64,000 nt of DNA from Actinomadura sp. WMMA1423 (GCF_006547145.1 NZ_CP041244.1:4340001-4404000); one strand, 5' to 3'. Positions 41,282 to 50,692 are shown, counted from the stretch's first letter. Notes: generated by a model from the sequence alone, not told the origin. Numbers and translations are program-made.

Positions 41282-43102
41282 ATGCAGAATCCGAAGGCCC
41301 CCGAGCCCCGCTGGTGTTCGTGTCACGTGCCGGACGTCAGCCGCAGGCAGGTCCTCGGCGGCCTCACCGCCGCGAGCGCGCTCGCCCTGGCGGGGTGGCC
41401 CGGCTCCGCGCGGGCGGCGACCTCCGGCAAGTCCGTGACGATCACCGTCATGGGCACGTCCGACCTGCACAGCAACGCCCTCAACTGGGACTACTACAAG
41501 GACGCGGCCTACACCGACAGCGGCGGCAACGTGGTCGGGCTGGCGCGCGTGTCCAGCCTGGTGAACCAGATCCGCGCCGACCGCGGGCGCGACCGCACGC
41601 TGCTGTTCGACGCGGGCGACACCATCCAGGGCACCCCGCTCGGCTTCTACTACGCCTCCGTCGAGCCGATAACCAGGACCGGCGGGATCCACCCGATGGC
41701 GCGGCAGATGAACGCCATCGGCTACGACGCCGTGGCCCTCGGCAACCACGAGTTCAACTACGGCATCCCGTTCCTGAACCGGTGGATCGAGCAGATGGAC
41801 GCGCCGGCGCTCGCCGCCAACGCCGTCCACGCGGGCACCCGCCGCCCCGCCTACCGGCCCTACGTGATCAAGACGATGAAGGTCCACGGCCACCCGCCGA
41901 TCCGCGTCGGGGTGCTCGGCCTCACCAACCCCGGCGTAGCGATCTGGGACAAGGCCAACGTCTCCGGCAAGCTCGACTTCCTGGACCTGGTGGAGACCGC
42001 GCGGCGCTGGGTTCCGGTCATCCGCGCGAAGGGCGCCGACGTGGTCGTCGTCAGCGCGCACTCCGGCGACAGCGGCACCTCCTCCTACGGCGACGCGCTG
42101 CCCGTCGAGAACGCCGCCGCCCTGGTCGCCGAGCAGGTCCCCGGCATCGACGCGATCCTGTTCGGGCACGCGCACCTGGAGATCCCCGAGCGGTTCGTCA
42201 CCAACAAGGCCACCGGCCGGACGGTCGTGCTGAGCGAGCCGAAGTGCTGGGGCCAGCGCCTGTCGGTCTTCGACCTCACCCTCGTCCACGAGCGGGGCCG
42301 CTGGAAGGTCACCGGCAAGTCCGCGACGACCGTGAACAGCAACACCGTCGAGGAGGACCCGGCGCTCGTCACGCTCGTCAAGAAGCAGCACGACGCGGTG
42401 GTCGCCTACGTCAACAAGGAGGTCGCCACCTCCACCGAGGAGATGTCGGCGGCGGAGTCCTGCTGGAAGGACACCGCGATCCTCGACTACGTCCACCTGG
42501 TGCAGACCGCGAAGGTCAAGGAGGCGGTCGCGGGCACCGGGAACGCGTCCCTGCCGGTCGTCTCGATCGCCGCGCCCTTCAGCCGCGCCGCGACCTTCCC
42601 CGCCGGGAAGGTGACGATCCGGGACATCGCCGGCCTCTACATCTACGACAACACGCTGCTGGCGAGCATCCTGACGGGTTCGCAGATCAAGGCGTACCTG
42701 GAGTACTCGGCCCGGTACTTCAAGCAGGTCGACCCCGGCGCCCCAGTCGCCCCGGCCTCGTGGACGAACGCGAACAACCGTCCCGACTACAACTACGACC
42801 AGTTCTCGGGCGTCACCTACGACGTCGACATCGCCAAGCCGGAGGGCTCGCGCATCACCAACCTGGCCTACGACGGCACGGCGGTCGCCGACGACCAGAA
42901 GTTCGTCGTCGCCGTCAACAACTACCGGCAGTCGGGCGGCGGCGGCTTCCCCCACATCGCCGCGGCCCCGGTCGTCTACAACGCCCAGGTGGCGATCCGC
43001 GAGGCGATCGTCGAGTACGCGTCCGCCGCCGGGACCATCGACCCCGCGACGTTCCACGTGGAGAACTGGAAACTCGTCCGCGACGGCACCCCGGTCTTCT
43101 AG
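41282..43102 (+). CDS. Tat-exported 5'-nucleotidase/2',3'-cyclic phosphodiesterase family protein
   Basis: The 606-residue protein has a twin-arginine signal (SRRQVLGGLTAASALALAG, residues about 20-40, cleaved after ARA). The metallophosphatase domain has SDLHSNAL, FDAGDTIQG, LGNHEFNYG, SAHSGD and FGHAHLE, which give all metal ligands. The C-terminal 5'-nucleotidase domain contains PFSRAATFPAGKVTIRD and NNYRQSGGGGFP. It would release phosphate or nucleosides from extracellular nucleotides. ATG 41282 follows GGAAGGA by 10 bases. A large cruciform terminator follows. Confidence 0.9.
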   Translation: MQNPKAPEPRWCSCHVPDVSRRQVLGGLTAASALALAGWPGSARAATSGKSVTITVMGTSDLHSNALNWDYYKDAAYTDSGGNVVGLARVSSLVNQIRADRGRDRTLLFDAGDTIQGTPLGFYYASVEPITRTGGIHPMARQMNAIGYDAVALGNHEFNYGIPFLNRWIEQMDAPALAANAVHAGTRRPAYRPYVIKTMKVHGHPPIRVGVLGLTNPGVAIWDKANVSGKLDFLDLVETARRWVPVIRAKGADVVVVSAHSGDSGTSSYGDALPVENAAALVAEQVPGIDAILFGHAHLEIPERFVTNKATGRTVVLSEPKCWGQRLSVFDLTLVHERGRWKVTGKSATTVNSNTVEEDPALVTLVKKQHDAVVAYVNKEVATSTEEMSAAESCWKDTAILDYVHLVQTAKVKEAVAGTGNASLPVVSIAAPFSRAATFPAGKVTIRDIAGLYIYDNTLLASILTGSQIKAYLEYSARYFKQVDPGAPVAPASWTNANNRPDYNYDQFSGVTYDVDIAKPEGSRITNLAYDGTAVADDQKFVVAVNNYRQSGGGGFPHIAAAPVVYNAQVAIREAIVEYASAAGTIDPATFHVENWKLVRDGTPVF

Positions 43103-43132
43103 GGCTGGCTCGAAGTGGCCTCGGCCGCGCGC

Positions 43133-43211
43133 GCGAACGCGTGACCTGGCCGGTGCGGCGAAGCCGGAGGCGAGCCGCACCGGCCAGATCGCGAAGCGAT
43201 GCCGCGTTCGC
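43133..43211. terminator. Nested inverted repeats between convergent genes
   Basis: An inner 14-bp perfect stem (CTGGCCGGTGCGGC at 43146-43159 with its complement at 43174-43187) is enclosed by an outer 9-bp stem (GCGAACGCG at 43133-43141, CGCGTTCGC at 43203-43211). It lies between the nucleotidase stop and the AraC stop, so it can terminate both strands. Confidence 0.6.
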
Positions 43212-43236
43212 CCAGGCACGGTCACGCAGCGAGCCG

Positions 43237-44199
43237 CTAGGCGAGCGAAGTGGGCCGGGACTGTTGAAAGAAAGCGCGGCGGTAGGCGGTCGGGGGGACG
43301 CCCACCGACCGGGTGAAGTGGTGGCGGAGGTTGGCCGGGCTCCCGAGGCCGGAGCGTTCGGCGATCTGGTCGACCGGCAGGGACGTGGTCTCCAAGAGCT
43401 CGCGCGCGAAGTCGATGCGGATGCCGCGCAGCCACGCCATGGGGGTCGTGCCGGTCGCGGCGTGGAAACGGCGGATCAGCGTGCGGGTCGTCACGTTGGC
43501 ACGGCGCGCCAGGGCCGTGACCGTCAGGGGCTCGTGCAGGCGCTCGCGTGCCCAGTCGAGGAGCGGGCCCAGTTCGTCGGCGTCGGTCAGGGGGACCGCC
43601 GCGTCGATGTACTGGGCCTGGCCGCCGGGGCGGTGCGCGGGCATCACGAGGCGCTTGGCCAGGGCGCTCGCGACGGCGGCGCCGTGGTCGTTGCGGACGA
43701 CGTGCAGGCACAGGTCGAGCCCGGCGGCGGTGCCCGCGCTGGTCAGGACGTCGCCGTCGTCGATGTAGAGGACGGACGCGTCGACCAGGACGTCCGGATA
43801 GCGGGCGGCGAGCTGGCCCGCGTGCATCCAGTGGGTGGTCGCCGGGCGCCCGTCGAGCAGGCCCGCGGCGGCCAGGACGAACGCGCCCGTGCACAGCGAG
43901 ACGACGCGGGCGCCGTTGCCGTGCGCGGCGCGGACCGCCTCGACCAGGTCGGGCGGCTGCTCGTCCAGGACGCTCGCGCAGGCGGGGACCACGACGGTGT
44001 CGGCCTCGGCGAGCGCGTCGAGACCGTACTCGGCCCGCGGGGCGAAACCGGCGGTGGTGCGGGTGCCGGGGGCCGCGCAGAGGCGGAAGTCGTACCAGGA
44101 CGGGCTGAGCCCCGGGCGCTCGTAGCCGAACACCTCGCACGGGATCGCCAGCTCGAAGATCGGCACGCCCTCGGTGACGGCGACGGCGAGCGTGTGCAT
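43237..44199 (-). CDS. GlxA-type AraC family transcriptional regulator (DJ-1/PfpI-like N-domain)
   Basis: The 320-residue protein has an N-terminal DJ-1/PfpI-like domain (VAVTEGVPIFELAIPCEVFG, VSLCTGAFVLAAAGLLDGR with the nucleophile-elbow Cys) and a C-terminal double helix-turn-helix (LTVTALARRANVTTRTLIRRF and LPVDQIAERSGLGSPANLRHHF). Such GlxA-like proteins regulate nitrogen or metabolite pathways. It is divergent from the decarboxylase gene 72 bp away and may control it (inference from position). Confidence 0.88.
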   Translation of the reverse strand: MHTLAVAVTEGVPIFELAIPCEVFGYERPGLSPSWYDFRLCAAPGTRTTAGFAPRAEYGLDALAEADTVVVPACASVLDEQPPDLVEAVRAAHGNGARVVSLCTGAFVLAAAGLLDGRPATTHWMHAGQLAARYPDVLVDASVLYIDDGDVLTSAGTAAGLDLCLHVVRNDHGAAVASALAKRLVMPAHRPGGQAQYIDAAVPLTDADELGPLLDWARERLHEPLTVTALARRANVTTRTLIRRFHAATGTTPMAWLRGIRIDFARELLETTSLPVDQIAERSGLGSPANLRHHFTRSVGVPPTAYRRAFFQQSRPTSLA

Positions 44200-44271
44200 G
44201 TCACTAATTTAGCGCTCATGGTCGCTTCTGCCACTTGGGGACGGGGCCCGGTGCGCGCGAGGCTCGGACGC

Positions 44272-45696
44272 ATGGACCACTTCCCCACTGGACGAGCCTC
44301 CTTCGATCCGCCCGCGGGGACGGCCGAGCACGTGTGGCGGCAGGTCGTCGACCTGATGCGCGACGAGCGCGAGCGGATCGGCGGGCGGGACGTGAGCGCG
44401 CCCGTGGACGTGCGCGAGCTGCGGGCCGCGATCGGCGCGTACGACTTCGACCGCCCGGTCGCGCCCGCCGAGGCGGTGGACGGGGTCGCGGAACTGCTGC
44501 GGGCGACGACCGTCCACACCACGCATCCCCGCTACTTCGGGCTGTTCAACCCCACGCCGACCCTGATGGGCGTGGTCGGCGAGACGCTCGCGGCGGCGTT
44601 CAACCCGCAGCTGGCCGCGTGGTCGCACGCGCCCGCCGCGGCGGAGATCGAGGCGCACCTGGTGCGCTTCCTGGGCGAGCGGCTCGGCTACCCGCGGGAC
44701 GCGGCGGCCGGGTCGTTCACGAGCGGGGGCGCGGAGGCCAACCTGACGGCCGTGCTGCTCGCGCTCACCAGGACCTGGCCGGAGTACGGCGAGAAGGGGC
44801 TGCGGGCGCTGCCCGGCCGGCCGGTCCTGTACGCCTCGGCCGAGAGCCACCTGGCCTGGCTGAAGATCGCGCACGCGACCGGCATCGGGCGGGAGAGCGT
44901 GCGCCTCGTCCCGACCGGCCCCGGGCTGCGGATGGAGGCCGGGCGGCTGGCGGAGCTGATCGCCGCCGACCGGGCGCGCGGCGACCTGCCGTTCCTCGTC
45001 GTCGCGACGGCCGGCACCACCGGCGCCGGGGTGGTCGACCCGCTGCACGACCTGGCCGGCCTCTGCGCGGACCACGGCCTCCGCCTGCACGTGGACGCCG
45101 CCTACGGGGGCGCGGCGGCGCTGTCGGACCGGCTGCGGCCCGCCCTGGACGGCATCGAGCGCGCCGACTCGATCACGGTGGACGCGCACAAGTGGCTGAG
45201 CGTGCCGATGGGCGCGGGCGCGCTGCTCACCACCGACGCCGAGGGCCTCGCGGAGGCCTTCCGGGTCACCACGTCCTACATGCCGGACGAGATCCGGGGC
45301 GCCGTCGACCCCTACACCTCGAGCCAGCAGTGGTCGCGCCGGTTCATGGGCCTCAAGCTCTTCCTCAGCCTCGCCGTCGCGGGCCGCGCGGGCTACGCCG
45401 AGCAGCTCGAACGCGACGCCGACCTCGCGGACCTGCTGCGCGGCAGGCTCGCCGCGACCGGCTGGGAGATCGTCAACGACACCCCGTTCCCCGTCGTGTG
45501 CTTCGCCGACCCCGGAGACGGGACGTGGGACCGCCACGACGCGCTCGCCCGCGCGGTCGTCGGGAGCGGGCGCGCGTGGATCAGCCCCGTCCGGCTGGAC
45601 GGGCGGGCCGCGCTGCGCGCCTGCGTCATCAGCCACCGCACCACGGCCGCGGACGTCGAGGAACTCGTCGACGCCGTGAACAAGGCGCGCACCTGA
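44272..45696 (+). CDS. Group II PLP-dependent amino acid decarboxylase family protein
   Basis: The 474-residue enzyme has THPRYFGLFNPTPT, SFTSGGAEANLTA, HVDAAYGGAAAL and the PLP lysine in ITVDAHKWLSVPMG. These match the glutamate/aromatic amino acid/2,4-diaminobutyrate decarboxylase group. ATG 44272 follows GAGG by about 9 bases; an in-frame ATG at 44218 would add 18 residues and has no visible site. The substrate is not predictable. Confidence 0.85.
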   Translation: MDHFPTGRASFDPPAGTAEHVWRQVVDLMRDERERIGGRDVSAPVDVRELRAAIGAYDFDRPVAPAEAVDGVAELLRATTVHTTHPRYFGLFNPTPTLMGVVGETLAAAFNPQLAAWSHAPAAAEIEAHLVRFLGERLGYPRDAAAGSFTSGGAEANLTAVLLALTRTWPEYGEKGLRALPGRPVLYASAESHLAWLKIAHATGIGRESVRLVPTGPGLRMEAGRLAELIAADRARGDLPFLVVATAGTTGAGVVDPLHDLAGLCADHGLRLHVDAAYGGAAALSDRLRPALDGIERADSITVDAHKWLSVPMGAGALLTTDAEGLAEAFRVTTSYMPDEIRGAVDPYTSSQQWSRRFMGLKLFLSLAVAGRAGYAEQLERDADLADLLRGRLAATGWEIVNDTPFPVVCFADPGDGTWDRHDALARAVVGSGRAWISPVRLDGRAALRACVISHRTTAADVEELVDAVNKART

Positions 45697-45705
45697 GCCG
45701 GCGGG

Positions 45706-46521
45706 TCAGGGGACGCGGGCGAGGGCGCACAGCATGGAGACGTCCTCGACCGACGGGCGATCCTCCGGCGGGACGTCGGGGCGCCAGTCGACGACCGAGG
45801 TGATCCCCGGCGGGAGGAGTTCCAGGCCGTCGAAGAAGCGCGCGAACTCCTCCCGGGTGCGGAGCCGGAACGGGACGCCGCTGCGCTCGTTCGCCTCCTC
45901 GTTCTCCGCGTACTGCTCGGGGGTGAGGTGCTCGCTCGTCGCGTGCGTCATGACGAGGTAGCTGCCGGGGGCGAGGGCCGAGACCAGGCGGGCGACGATG
46001 CCGTGCGGGTCGTGGTCGTCGGTGATGAAGTGCATGGTGGCGACCAGCATCAGCGCCGCCGGCCGGGAGAGGTCGAGGGTCTCGCGCAGGTCGGCGTTGG
46101 CGAGGATCTTGTCGGGTTCGCGCAGGTCGGCCTCGATGTAGGCGGTCCTGCCCGCGGGGTGGCTGTTCAGCAGGGCGCGGGCGTGGACGAGCACCACCGG
46201 GTCGTTGTCGACGTAGACGATGCGGGACGTCGGCTCGGTCGACTGGGCGACCTCGTGCACGTTCCCGGCCGAGGGCAGACCGGTGCCGATGTCGAAGAAC
46301 TGGTGTATTCCGGCCTCGCCGGCGAGATACCCCACCACACGCTTGAGGAATTTGCGGTTCTCCCTGGCCGACAGGCCCACCGTGGGCCACGCCGACGCGA
46401 CCACTTCCGCGGACTCGCGGTCGACGGCGAAATTGTCCTTGCCGCCGAGCCAGTAGTTGTAGCGCCGGGACGGGTGCGCCTTCGTCGGGTCGATCCCCGC
46501 GGGGACCCACTCATCTTCCAC
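45706..46521 (-). CDS. SAM-dependent methyltransferase, DUF574 (Methyltransf_19) family
   Basis: The 271-residue product starts with the family signature PSRRYNYWLGGKDNFAVDR, then FFDIGTGLPSAGNVHEVAQ (SAM loop), IVYVDNDPVVLVHARALL and a C-terminal LLPPGITSVVDWRPD. These proteins are very common in actinomycetes, and their substrates are mostly unknown. The start is GTG 46521. It is convergent with the decarboxylase gene and divergent from the P450. Confidence 0.9.
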   Translation of the reverse strand: MEDEWVPAGIDPTKAHPSRRYNYWLGGKDNFAVDRESAEVVASAWPTVGLSARENRKFLKRVVGYLAGEAGIHQFFDIGTGLPSAGNVHEVAQSTEPTSRIVYVDNDPVVLVHARALLNSHPAGRTAYIEADLREPDKILANADLRETLDLSRPAALMLVATMHFITDDHDPHGIVARLVSALAPGSYLVMTHATSEHLTPEQYAENEEANERSGVPFRLRTREEFARFFDGLELLPPGITSVVDWRPDVPPEDRPSVEDVSMLCALARVP

Positions 46522-46647
46522 GGCGGCCTCGCTTCGTTCCTCGCCGCGCCCCCGATGCTCCGCGGCTCAAGATCAACAGCCCTGGTCGGACAGGGCGAAG
46601 AACAGAATCTCACATCTATGGGGGACCGAAACGACTGCCTTTGTGGA

Positions 46648-47841
46648 ATGGTTGCCACCGTGGATCTCTTCTACAGCCCCTTCGACTTCGCGATTCAGGA
46701 CGACCCTTACCCGGTGTACTCGGAACTGCGCGAGAAGTCACCGGTGCACCGCAACGACGGTGACGACTTCTGGGCCCTTTCCCGGCACGCCGACGTCCTG
46801 GCGGCCCTGAAGGACTCGGACCGCTTCTCCAGCCGGAACGGCCTGCGGATCGAGCCGGCGTTCTGGGGCCCGGACGCGGAGAAGTTCTTCTCCTTCGTCG
46901 CGATGGACCCGCCGAAGCACACCCGGATGCGCGGGCTCGTGTCGCGGGCCTTCACGCAGAAGCGCGTCCAGGCGCTGGAGCCGCGCATCCGCGAGATCGC
47001 GCGCGAGTGCCTGGCGCCGTGCCTGGAGGGCGACTCCTTCGACCTGATGGCCGACTTCGCGGCCCGCTTCCCCACCGACGTGATCTCCGAGCTGGTCGGC
47101 GTCCCCGAGGCCGACCGCGGCAAGGTCCGCGACCTCGGCATGGCGATCATGTACCGGGACGAGGCGGGCGGCGACCTGCCGCCGGAGGCGCTCCAGGCGA
47201 TCGGCGCGCTCGTCGCCTACTACACCGAACTGACCGTCGAGCGGGCCCAGCGGCGCCGCGACGACCTGCTGTCGGGCCTGCTGGACGCGGCCGAGGGCGA
47301 GGACCGGCTCACCCCGGAGGAGATCGTCGGGGTGCTGATCCTGCTCGTCGGCGCCGGCATCGAGACCACGATGCTCACGCTCGGCAACGCCTGGCACGCC
47401 GCCTGGCGCCACCCCGACCAGCGCGCCGCGGCGTTCGGCGGGCGCGTCGACGACTGGATCGAGGAGACCCTGCGCTGGGACCCGCCGTCCCAGGCCCTCG
47501 CCCGGACCACCACCGAGGAGGTGGAGCTGCACGGCGTGACGATCCCGGCGGACGCCCGCGTCCTGCTGCTCGTCGGCGCGGCCAACCGCGACCCGGACGT
47601 CTTCCCCGAGCCCGAGCGCTTCGACCTCGACCGCGACACCGGCCGGTCCCTCGCGTTCGGCAACGGCCGCCACCACTGCCTCGGCGCGAACCTCGGCCGG
47701 CTGGAGACCCGGATCGCGCTCGGCGAGATCGCGGCCGCCGTCGCCGACTACGAGATCGACATCGAGGCGGCCGAACGGGTCCGCTCGTCCAACGACCGCG
47801 GCTTCGCGTCCCTGCCCACCCGCGTCACCGCCCGCCGCTGA
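46648..47841 (+). CDS. Cytochrome P450
   Basis: The 397-residue protein has the I-helix LLVGAGIETTMLT, the ExxR motif in EETLRW, and the heme-binding FGNGRHHCLGANLGRLE with the Cys ligand. It is of normal bacterial length and lacks a fused reductase; no ferredoxin gene adjoins, so electrons must come from elsewhere. Starts at ATG 46618, ATG 46648 and GTG 46660 are all in frame; 46648 gives the usual N-terminus before VDLFYSPFDF. Its divergent neighbour is a methyltransferase, but a biosynthetic link is not shown. Confidence 0.88.
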   Translation: MVATVDLFYSPFDFAIQDDPYPVYSELREKSPVHRNDGDDFWALSRHADVLAALKDSDRFSSRNGLRIEPAFWGPDAEKFFSFVAMDPPKHTRMRGLVSRAFTQKRVQALEPRIREIARECLAPCLEGDSFDLMADFAARFPTDVISELVGVPEADRGKVRDLGMAIMYRDEAGGDLPPEALQAIGALVAYYTELTVERAQRRRDDLLSGLLDAAEGEDRLTPEEIVGVLILLVGAGIETTMLTLGNAWHAAWRHPDQRAAAFGGRVDDWIEETLRWDPPSQALARTTTEEVELHGVTIPADARVLLLVGAANRDPDVFPEPERFDLDRDTGRSLAFGNGRHHCLGANLGRLETRIALGEIAAAVADYEIDIEAAERVRSSNDRGFASLPTRVTARR

Positions 47842-47846
47842 GCGCG

Positions 47847-47884
47847 CCGTCCCCGGCCGGAGGCGATCCGGCGTCCGGGGACGG
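47847..47884 (+). terminator. Hairpin terminator of the P450 gene
   Basis: CCGTCCCCGG at 47847-47856 and CCGGGGACGG at 47875-47884 form a perfect 10-bp stem starting 6 bases after the stop. No T tract. Confidence 0.6.
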
Positions 47885-47899
47885 CACGGTCCCTTGATC

Positions 47900-47912
47900 G
47901 CAAAGATTTTGC
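47900..47912. promoter_or_regulatory. Small palindrome GCAAA-GAT-TTTGC upstream of the BCCT gene
   Basis: A 5-bp inverted repeat in an A/T-rich patch 57 bp before the carrier start. It could be an operator or part of the promoter region (which also has AACTGAATACTGAAC at about 47935). Confidence 0.35.
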
Positions 47913-47969
47913 AAACGAATCACTCCCCTGCGTAACTGAATACTGAACTTTCGGGCATAGAACCGGGCC

Positions 47970-49709
47970 ATGGAGAGGACCAAGTCCGAGCCGGGCGGGC
48001 ACGACGAGCTTCCCGGCACCGAGGCCGTGAGCCTCGTCGATCACGAGCGGCCGCGCACCGACTGGATCGTCTACGGCGTCGCGGCGGTGCTGTCCGCCTC
48101 GTTCGTGATCTGGGGCGCGGCCGACACCGGCGGGCTCAGCTCGGTCGCGGACGCGGCGCTGGAGTGGCTGCTGGCGAACCTCGGCTGGCTGTTCGTCCTG
48201 GCCGCCACCGGTTTCGTGATCTTCTCGCTGTGGCTGGCGTTCAGCCGGTACGGGCGCATCCCGCTCGGCCAGGAGGGGGACGAGCCGGAGTTCAGCACCG
48301 TCTCGTGGGTCGCGATGATGTTCAGCGCGGGCATGGGCATCGGGCTGATGTTCTTCGGCCTGGCCGAGCCGCTCACGCATTTCGTGAAGCCGCCGCCCGG
48401 CACCGACCCGGCGCAGAGCGAGGCCGCGATCGAGACGGCCATGGCGACCACGATGTTCCACTGGACGCTGCATCCGTGGTCGATCTACGCCGTGCTCGGC
48501 CTCGCGATCGGGTACAGCCACTACCGCCGGGGCCGCAGCCAGCTGATCAGCTCCGCGTTCGCCCCGCTGCTCGGCCGCCGCCGCGCCGCGGGTCCCGCGG
48601 GCAAGCTCATCGACATCCTGGCGCTGTTCGCGACCCTGTTCGGCTCCGCCGCCTCGCTCGGCATCGGCGCGCTCCAGATCCGCACCGGGATGCAGGAGGC
48701 GGGCTGGATCGGGTCTCTCGGGACCACCGTCCTCGTGCTGATCATCGTGGTGCTGACGGTCTGCTTCGTGGTGTCGGCCGTGTCCGGCGTCGCGCGCGGC
48801 ATCCAGTGGCTCTCCAACATCAACATGGTGCTGGCCGTCCTCCTCGCGCTGTTCGTGTTCGTGGTGGGGCCGACCGTCTTCATCCTGGAGCTGCTGCCCA
48901 CCACGCTCGGCGTCTACCTCCAGGACTTCGGGGAGATGGCGTCCCGGTCCGGCGCGACTGGCGGCGAGCCGATGAAGACGTTCCTGTCCAACTGGACGAT
49001 CTTCTACTGGGCGTGGTGGATCTCCTGGGCGCCGTTCGTCGGCATGTTCCTGGCCCGGATCAGCCGCGGCCGCACCATCCGGCAGTTCGTCGGCGGCGTG
49101 ATCCTCGTGCCGAGCGCGGTCAGCGTGATCTGGTTCGCGATCTTCGGCGGGACGGCCGTCGACCAGCAGCGCAAGGGCCTGAACCCGTTCGGCAACGGCA
49201 CCGAGGAGCAGATCACCTTCAACGTCCTCGGCCACCTGCCGTGGGTGGCGGTGACCGGGGTCGTCGTCATGGTGCTGGTCGCGATCTTCTTCGTGTCCGG
49301 CGCCGACGCCGCGTCGATCGTCATGGGCACGCTGTCGCAGCGCGGCTCGACCTCGCCGTCCCGCTGGGTGGTGATCTTCTGGGGCGCGATGACGGGCGGG
49401 GTCGCCGCGATCATGCTGGTGGTCGGCGGGGACGAGGCTCTCAGCGGCATCCAGAACATCACGTTCATCGGCGCGCTGCCGTTCGCGATCGTGCTGATCC
49501 TGCTGTGCGTCGCGCTGGCGAAGGACGTCCGGTCCGATCCGATGATGCGCCGCCAGCACAAGGGCGCCGAGGTGCTGGAGGACGCCGTCATCGCCGGCGC
49601 CACCCACCACCAGGGCGACTTCGAACTCCAGATCAAGCCGGCCGAGACGCAGGACGCCGCGGAGAACCCGAAGGACGCCGACCGCGCGGCCCAGCAGGCG
49701 CCCCGCTGA
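47970..49709 (+). CDS. BCCT family glycine betaine/choline/carnitine transporter
   Basis: The 579-residue protein has 12 membrane segments and the family signature with tryptophans in FYWAWWISWAPFVGMF, plus MFSAGMGIGLMFFGLAEP and ISRGRTIRQF. BCCT carriers import betaine-like osmolytes with sodium or protons. The N- and C-terminal tails are cytoplasmic and charged, as in osmosensing members. It stands alone. Confidence 0.92.
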   Translation: MERTKSEPGGHDELPGTEAVSLVDHERPRTDWIVYGVAAVLSASFVIWGAADTGGLSSVADAALEWLLANLGWLFVLAATGFVIFSLWLAFSRYGRIPLGQEGDEPEFSTVSWVAMMFSAGMGIGLMFFGLAEPLTHFVKPPPGTDPAQSEAAIETAMATTMFHWTLHPWSIYAVLGLAIGYSHYRRGRSQLISSAFAPLLGRRRAAGPAGKLIDILALFATLFGSAASLGIGALQIRTGMQEAGWIGSLGTTVLVLIIVVLTVCFVVSAVSGVARGIQWLSNINMVLAVLLALFVFVVGPTVFILELLPTTLGVYLQDFGEMASRSGATGGEPMKTFLSNWTIFYWAWWISWAPFVGMFLARISRGRTIRQFVGGVILVPSAVSVIWFAIFGGTAVDQQRKGLNPFGNGTEEQITFNVLGHLPWVAVTGVVVMVLVAIFFVSGADAASIVMGTLSQRGSTSPSRWVVIFWGAMTGGVAAIMLVVGGDEALSGIQNITFIGALPFAIVLILLCVALAKDVRSDPMMRRQHKGAEVLEDAVIAGATHHQGDFELQIKPAETQDAAENPKDADRAAQQAPR

Positions 49710-49724
49710 GCGCCCGGGGCGCGG

Positions 49725-50549
49725 TCACACGATCGGGCGCCCGGTCCTGATGCGGCGGCGGACGTCGCGGAGGTAGAGGTTGAAGGGGAACTCCCGGGCC
49801 GGGCGCGGGAGGGCGCGGTTGGTCCGGGCGAGGACGCGGACGAAGCGGTCGAAGCGCGCCTGGTCGCGGGGCGTCCACGGGAGGCCGAGCTCGTCGCGGA
49901 ACGGCTGGGGCAGGAAGCCGAGCGTCAGGAAGCGGTGGAACGGGCCGAGCGTCCGGTGGACGGGCGCGGGCAGGAAGCGCATGCCGGCGAGGTCGCGCAG
50001 GTAGCGGCGGGTGACGTCGTCCATCTCGATCTTCTCCAGGCCCGCGCGCCAGTAGTCCTCGAAGGCGGCCCGGTCCGGCGGCCACATGTCCGGGGTGACC
50101 TGGAGGGTGGTCCCGAACCGGGCGCCGTACCGGTACAGCTCGGCGGCCCGCTCCTCCGTCGGCTCCCCGTACAGCATCGTGTAGATCATCTCGACGCCGA
50201 CGTAGAGGCACGCGGCGACCCACAGCTGGAGGTCGCGGTCGAACGCGTTGTAGGCGACGGGCTCCTTCGCGCGGACCTGCCGGTGCGCGCGGTTCACCTC
50301 GCGGCGCATCGCCTCGCGTTCGGCCTCGGTCCCGAGCATGGCGACCGCGATGTAGCTGAGCGTGGTGCGGGCCCGCTTGACCGGGTGCTTGTCGACGCGC
50401 CCGCTGTCGACCGTGCTCTCGGCGACGCCGTGCCCGATCGGCAGGCGTGAGAGCTGCATGACGACGTTGGCCGCGGCGGCCGCCAGGGCCATCCCACTGA
50501 TCGAGTCCACGACGGCCTTCGGCGGCGTCTCCTCAACGGTCGCGGTCAT
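49725..50549 (-). CDS. MpaB/latex clearing-like oxygenase family protein (DUF2236)
   Basis: The 274-residue product has the family's H-x-x-V region (AHRQVRAKEPVAYNAFDRDLQLWVAACLYVGVEMIYTMLYGE) and a C-terminal HRFLTLGFLPQPFRDELGLPWT. Members are heme proteins such as latex oxygenase and fungal MpaB, but most bacterial ones are unstudied. ATG 50549 follows GGAGG by about 9 bases. Two palindromes upstream (50600-50642) suggest control by a regulator encoded elsewhere. Confidence 0.8.
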   Translation of the reverse strand: MTATVEETPPKAVVDSISGMALAAAAANVVMQLSRLPIGHGVAESTVDSGRVDKHPVKRARTTLSYIAVAMLGTEAEREAMRREVNRAHRQVRAKEPVAYNAFDRDLQLWVAACLYVGVEMIYTMLYGEPTEERAAELYRYGARFGTTLQVTPDMWPPDRAAFEDYWRAGLEKIEMDDVTRRYLRDLAGMRFLPAPVHRTLGPFHRFLTLGFLPQPFRDELGLPWTPRDQARFDRFVRVLARTNRALPRPAREFPFNLYLRDVRRRIRTGRPIV

Positions 50550-50599
50550 GACGGCCCACCTCCGTACGGGCTCGCGCCTGCGCCCACGTCTGATACAAC

Positions 50600-50642
50600 G
50601 AGTCGAATTTCGTCTCACTGTGCCAGCAGTAAGTGGACACTT
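50600..50642. promoter_or_regulatory. Two operator-like palindromes upstream of the MpaB-like gene
   Basis: GAGTCGAATTTCGTCTC (50600-50616) is symmetric about its central T at 7 of 8 paired positions, and AAGTG-GA-CACTT (50631-50642) is a perfect 5-bp inverted repeat. They lie 51 and 82 bp before the start in a comparatively A/T-rich patch and could bind a TetR-type regulator not encoded next to it. Confidence 0.45.
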
Positions 50643-50692
50643 GCAAGGCGCTCGCGATGAGAGCACCCTCACACGCCCCCGGCCGGTGCGGG

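Noticed and set aside
41275..45696. 1473-codon frame spanning the nucleotidase, the AraC gene and the decarboxylase
   Set aside because: Only its last 474 codons (from 44272) match a protein family; the rest is a shadow frame of the nucleotidase gene and the antisense of the AraC gene.
46648..47841. P450 plus methyltransferase as part of a natural product cluster
   Set aside because: No polyketide, peptide, terpene or other core biosynthetic gene lies in the neighbourhood.
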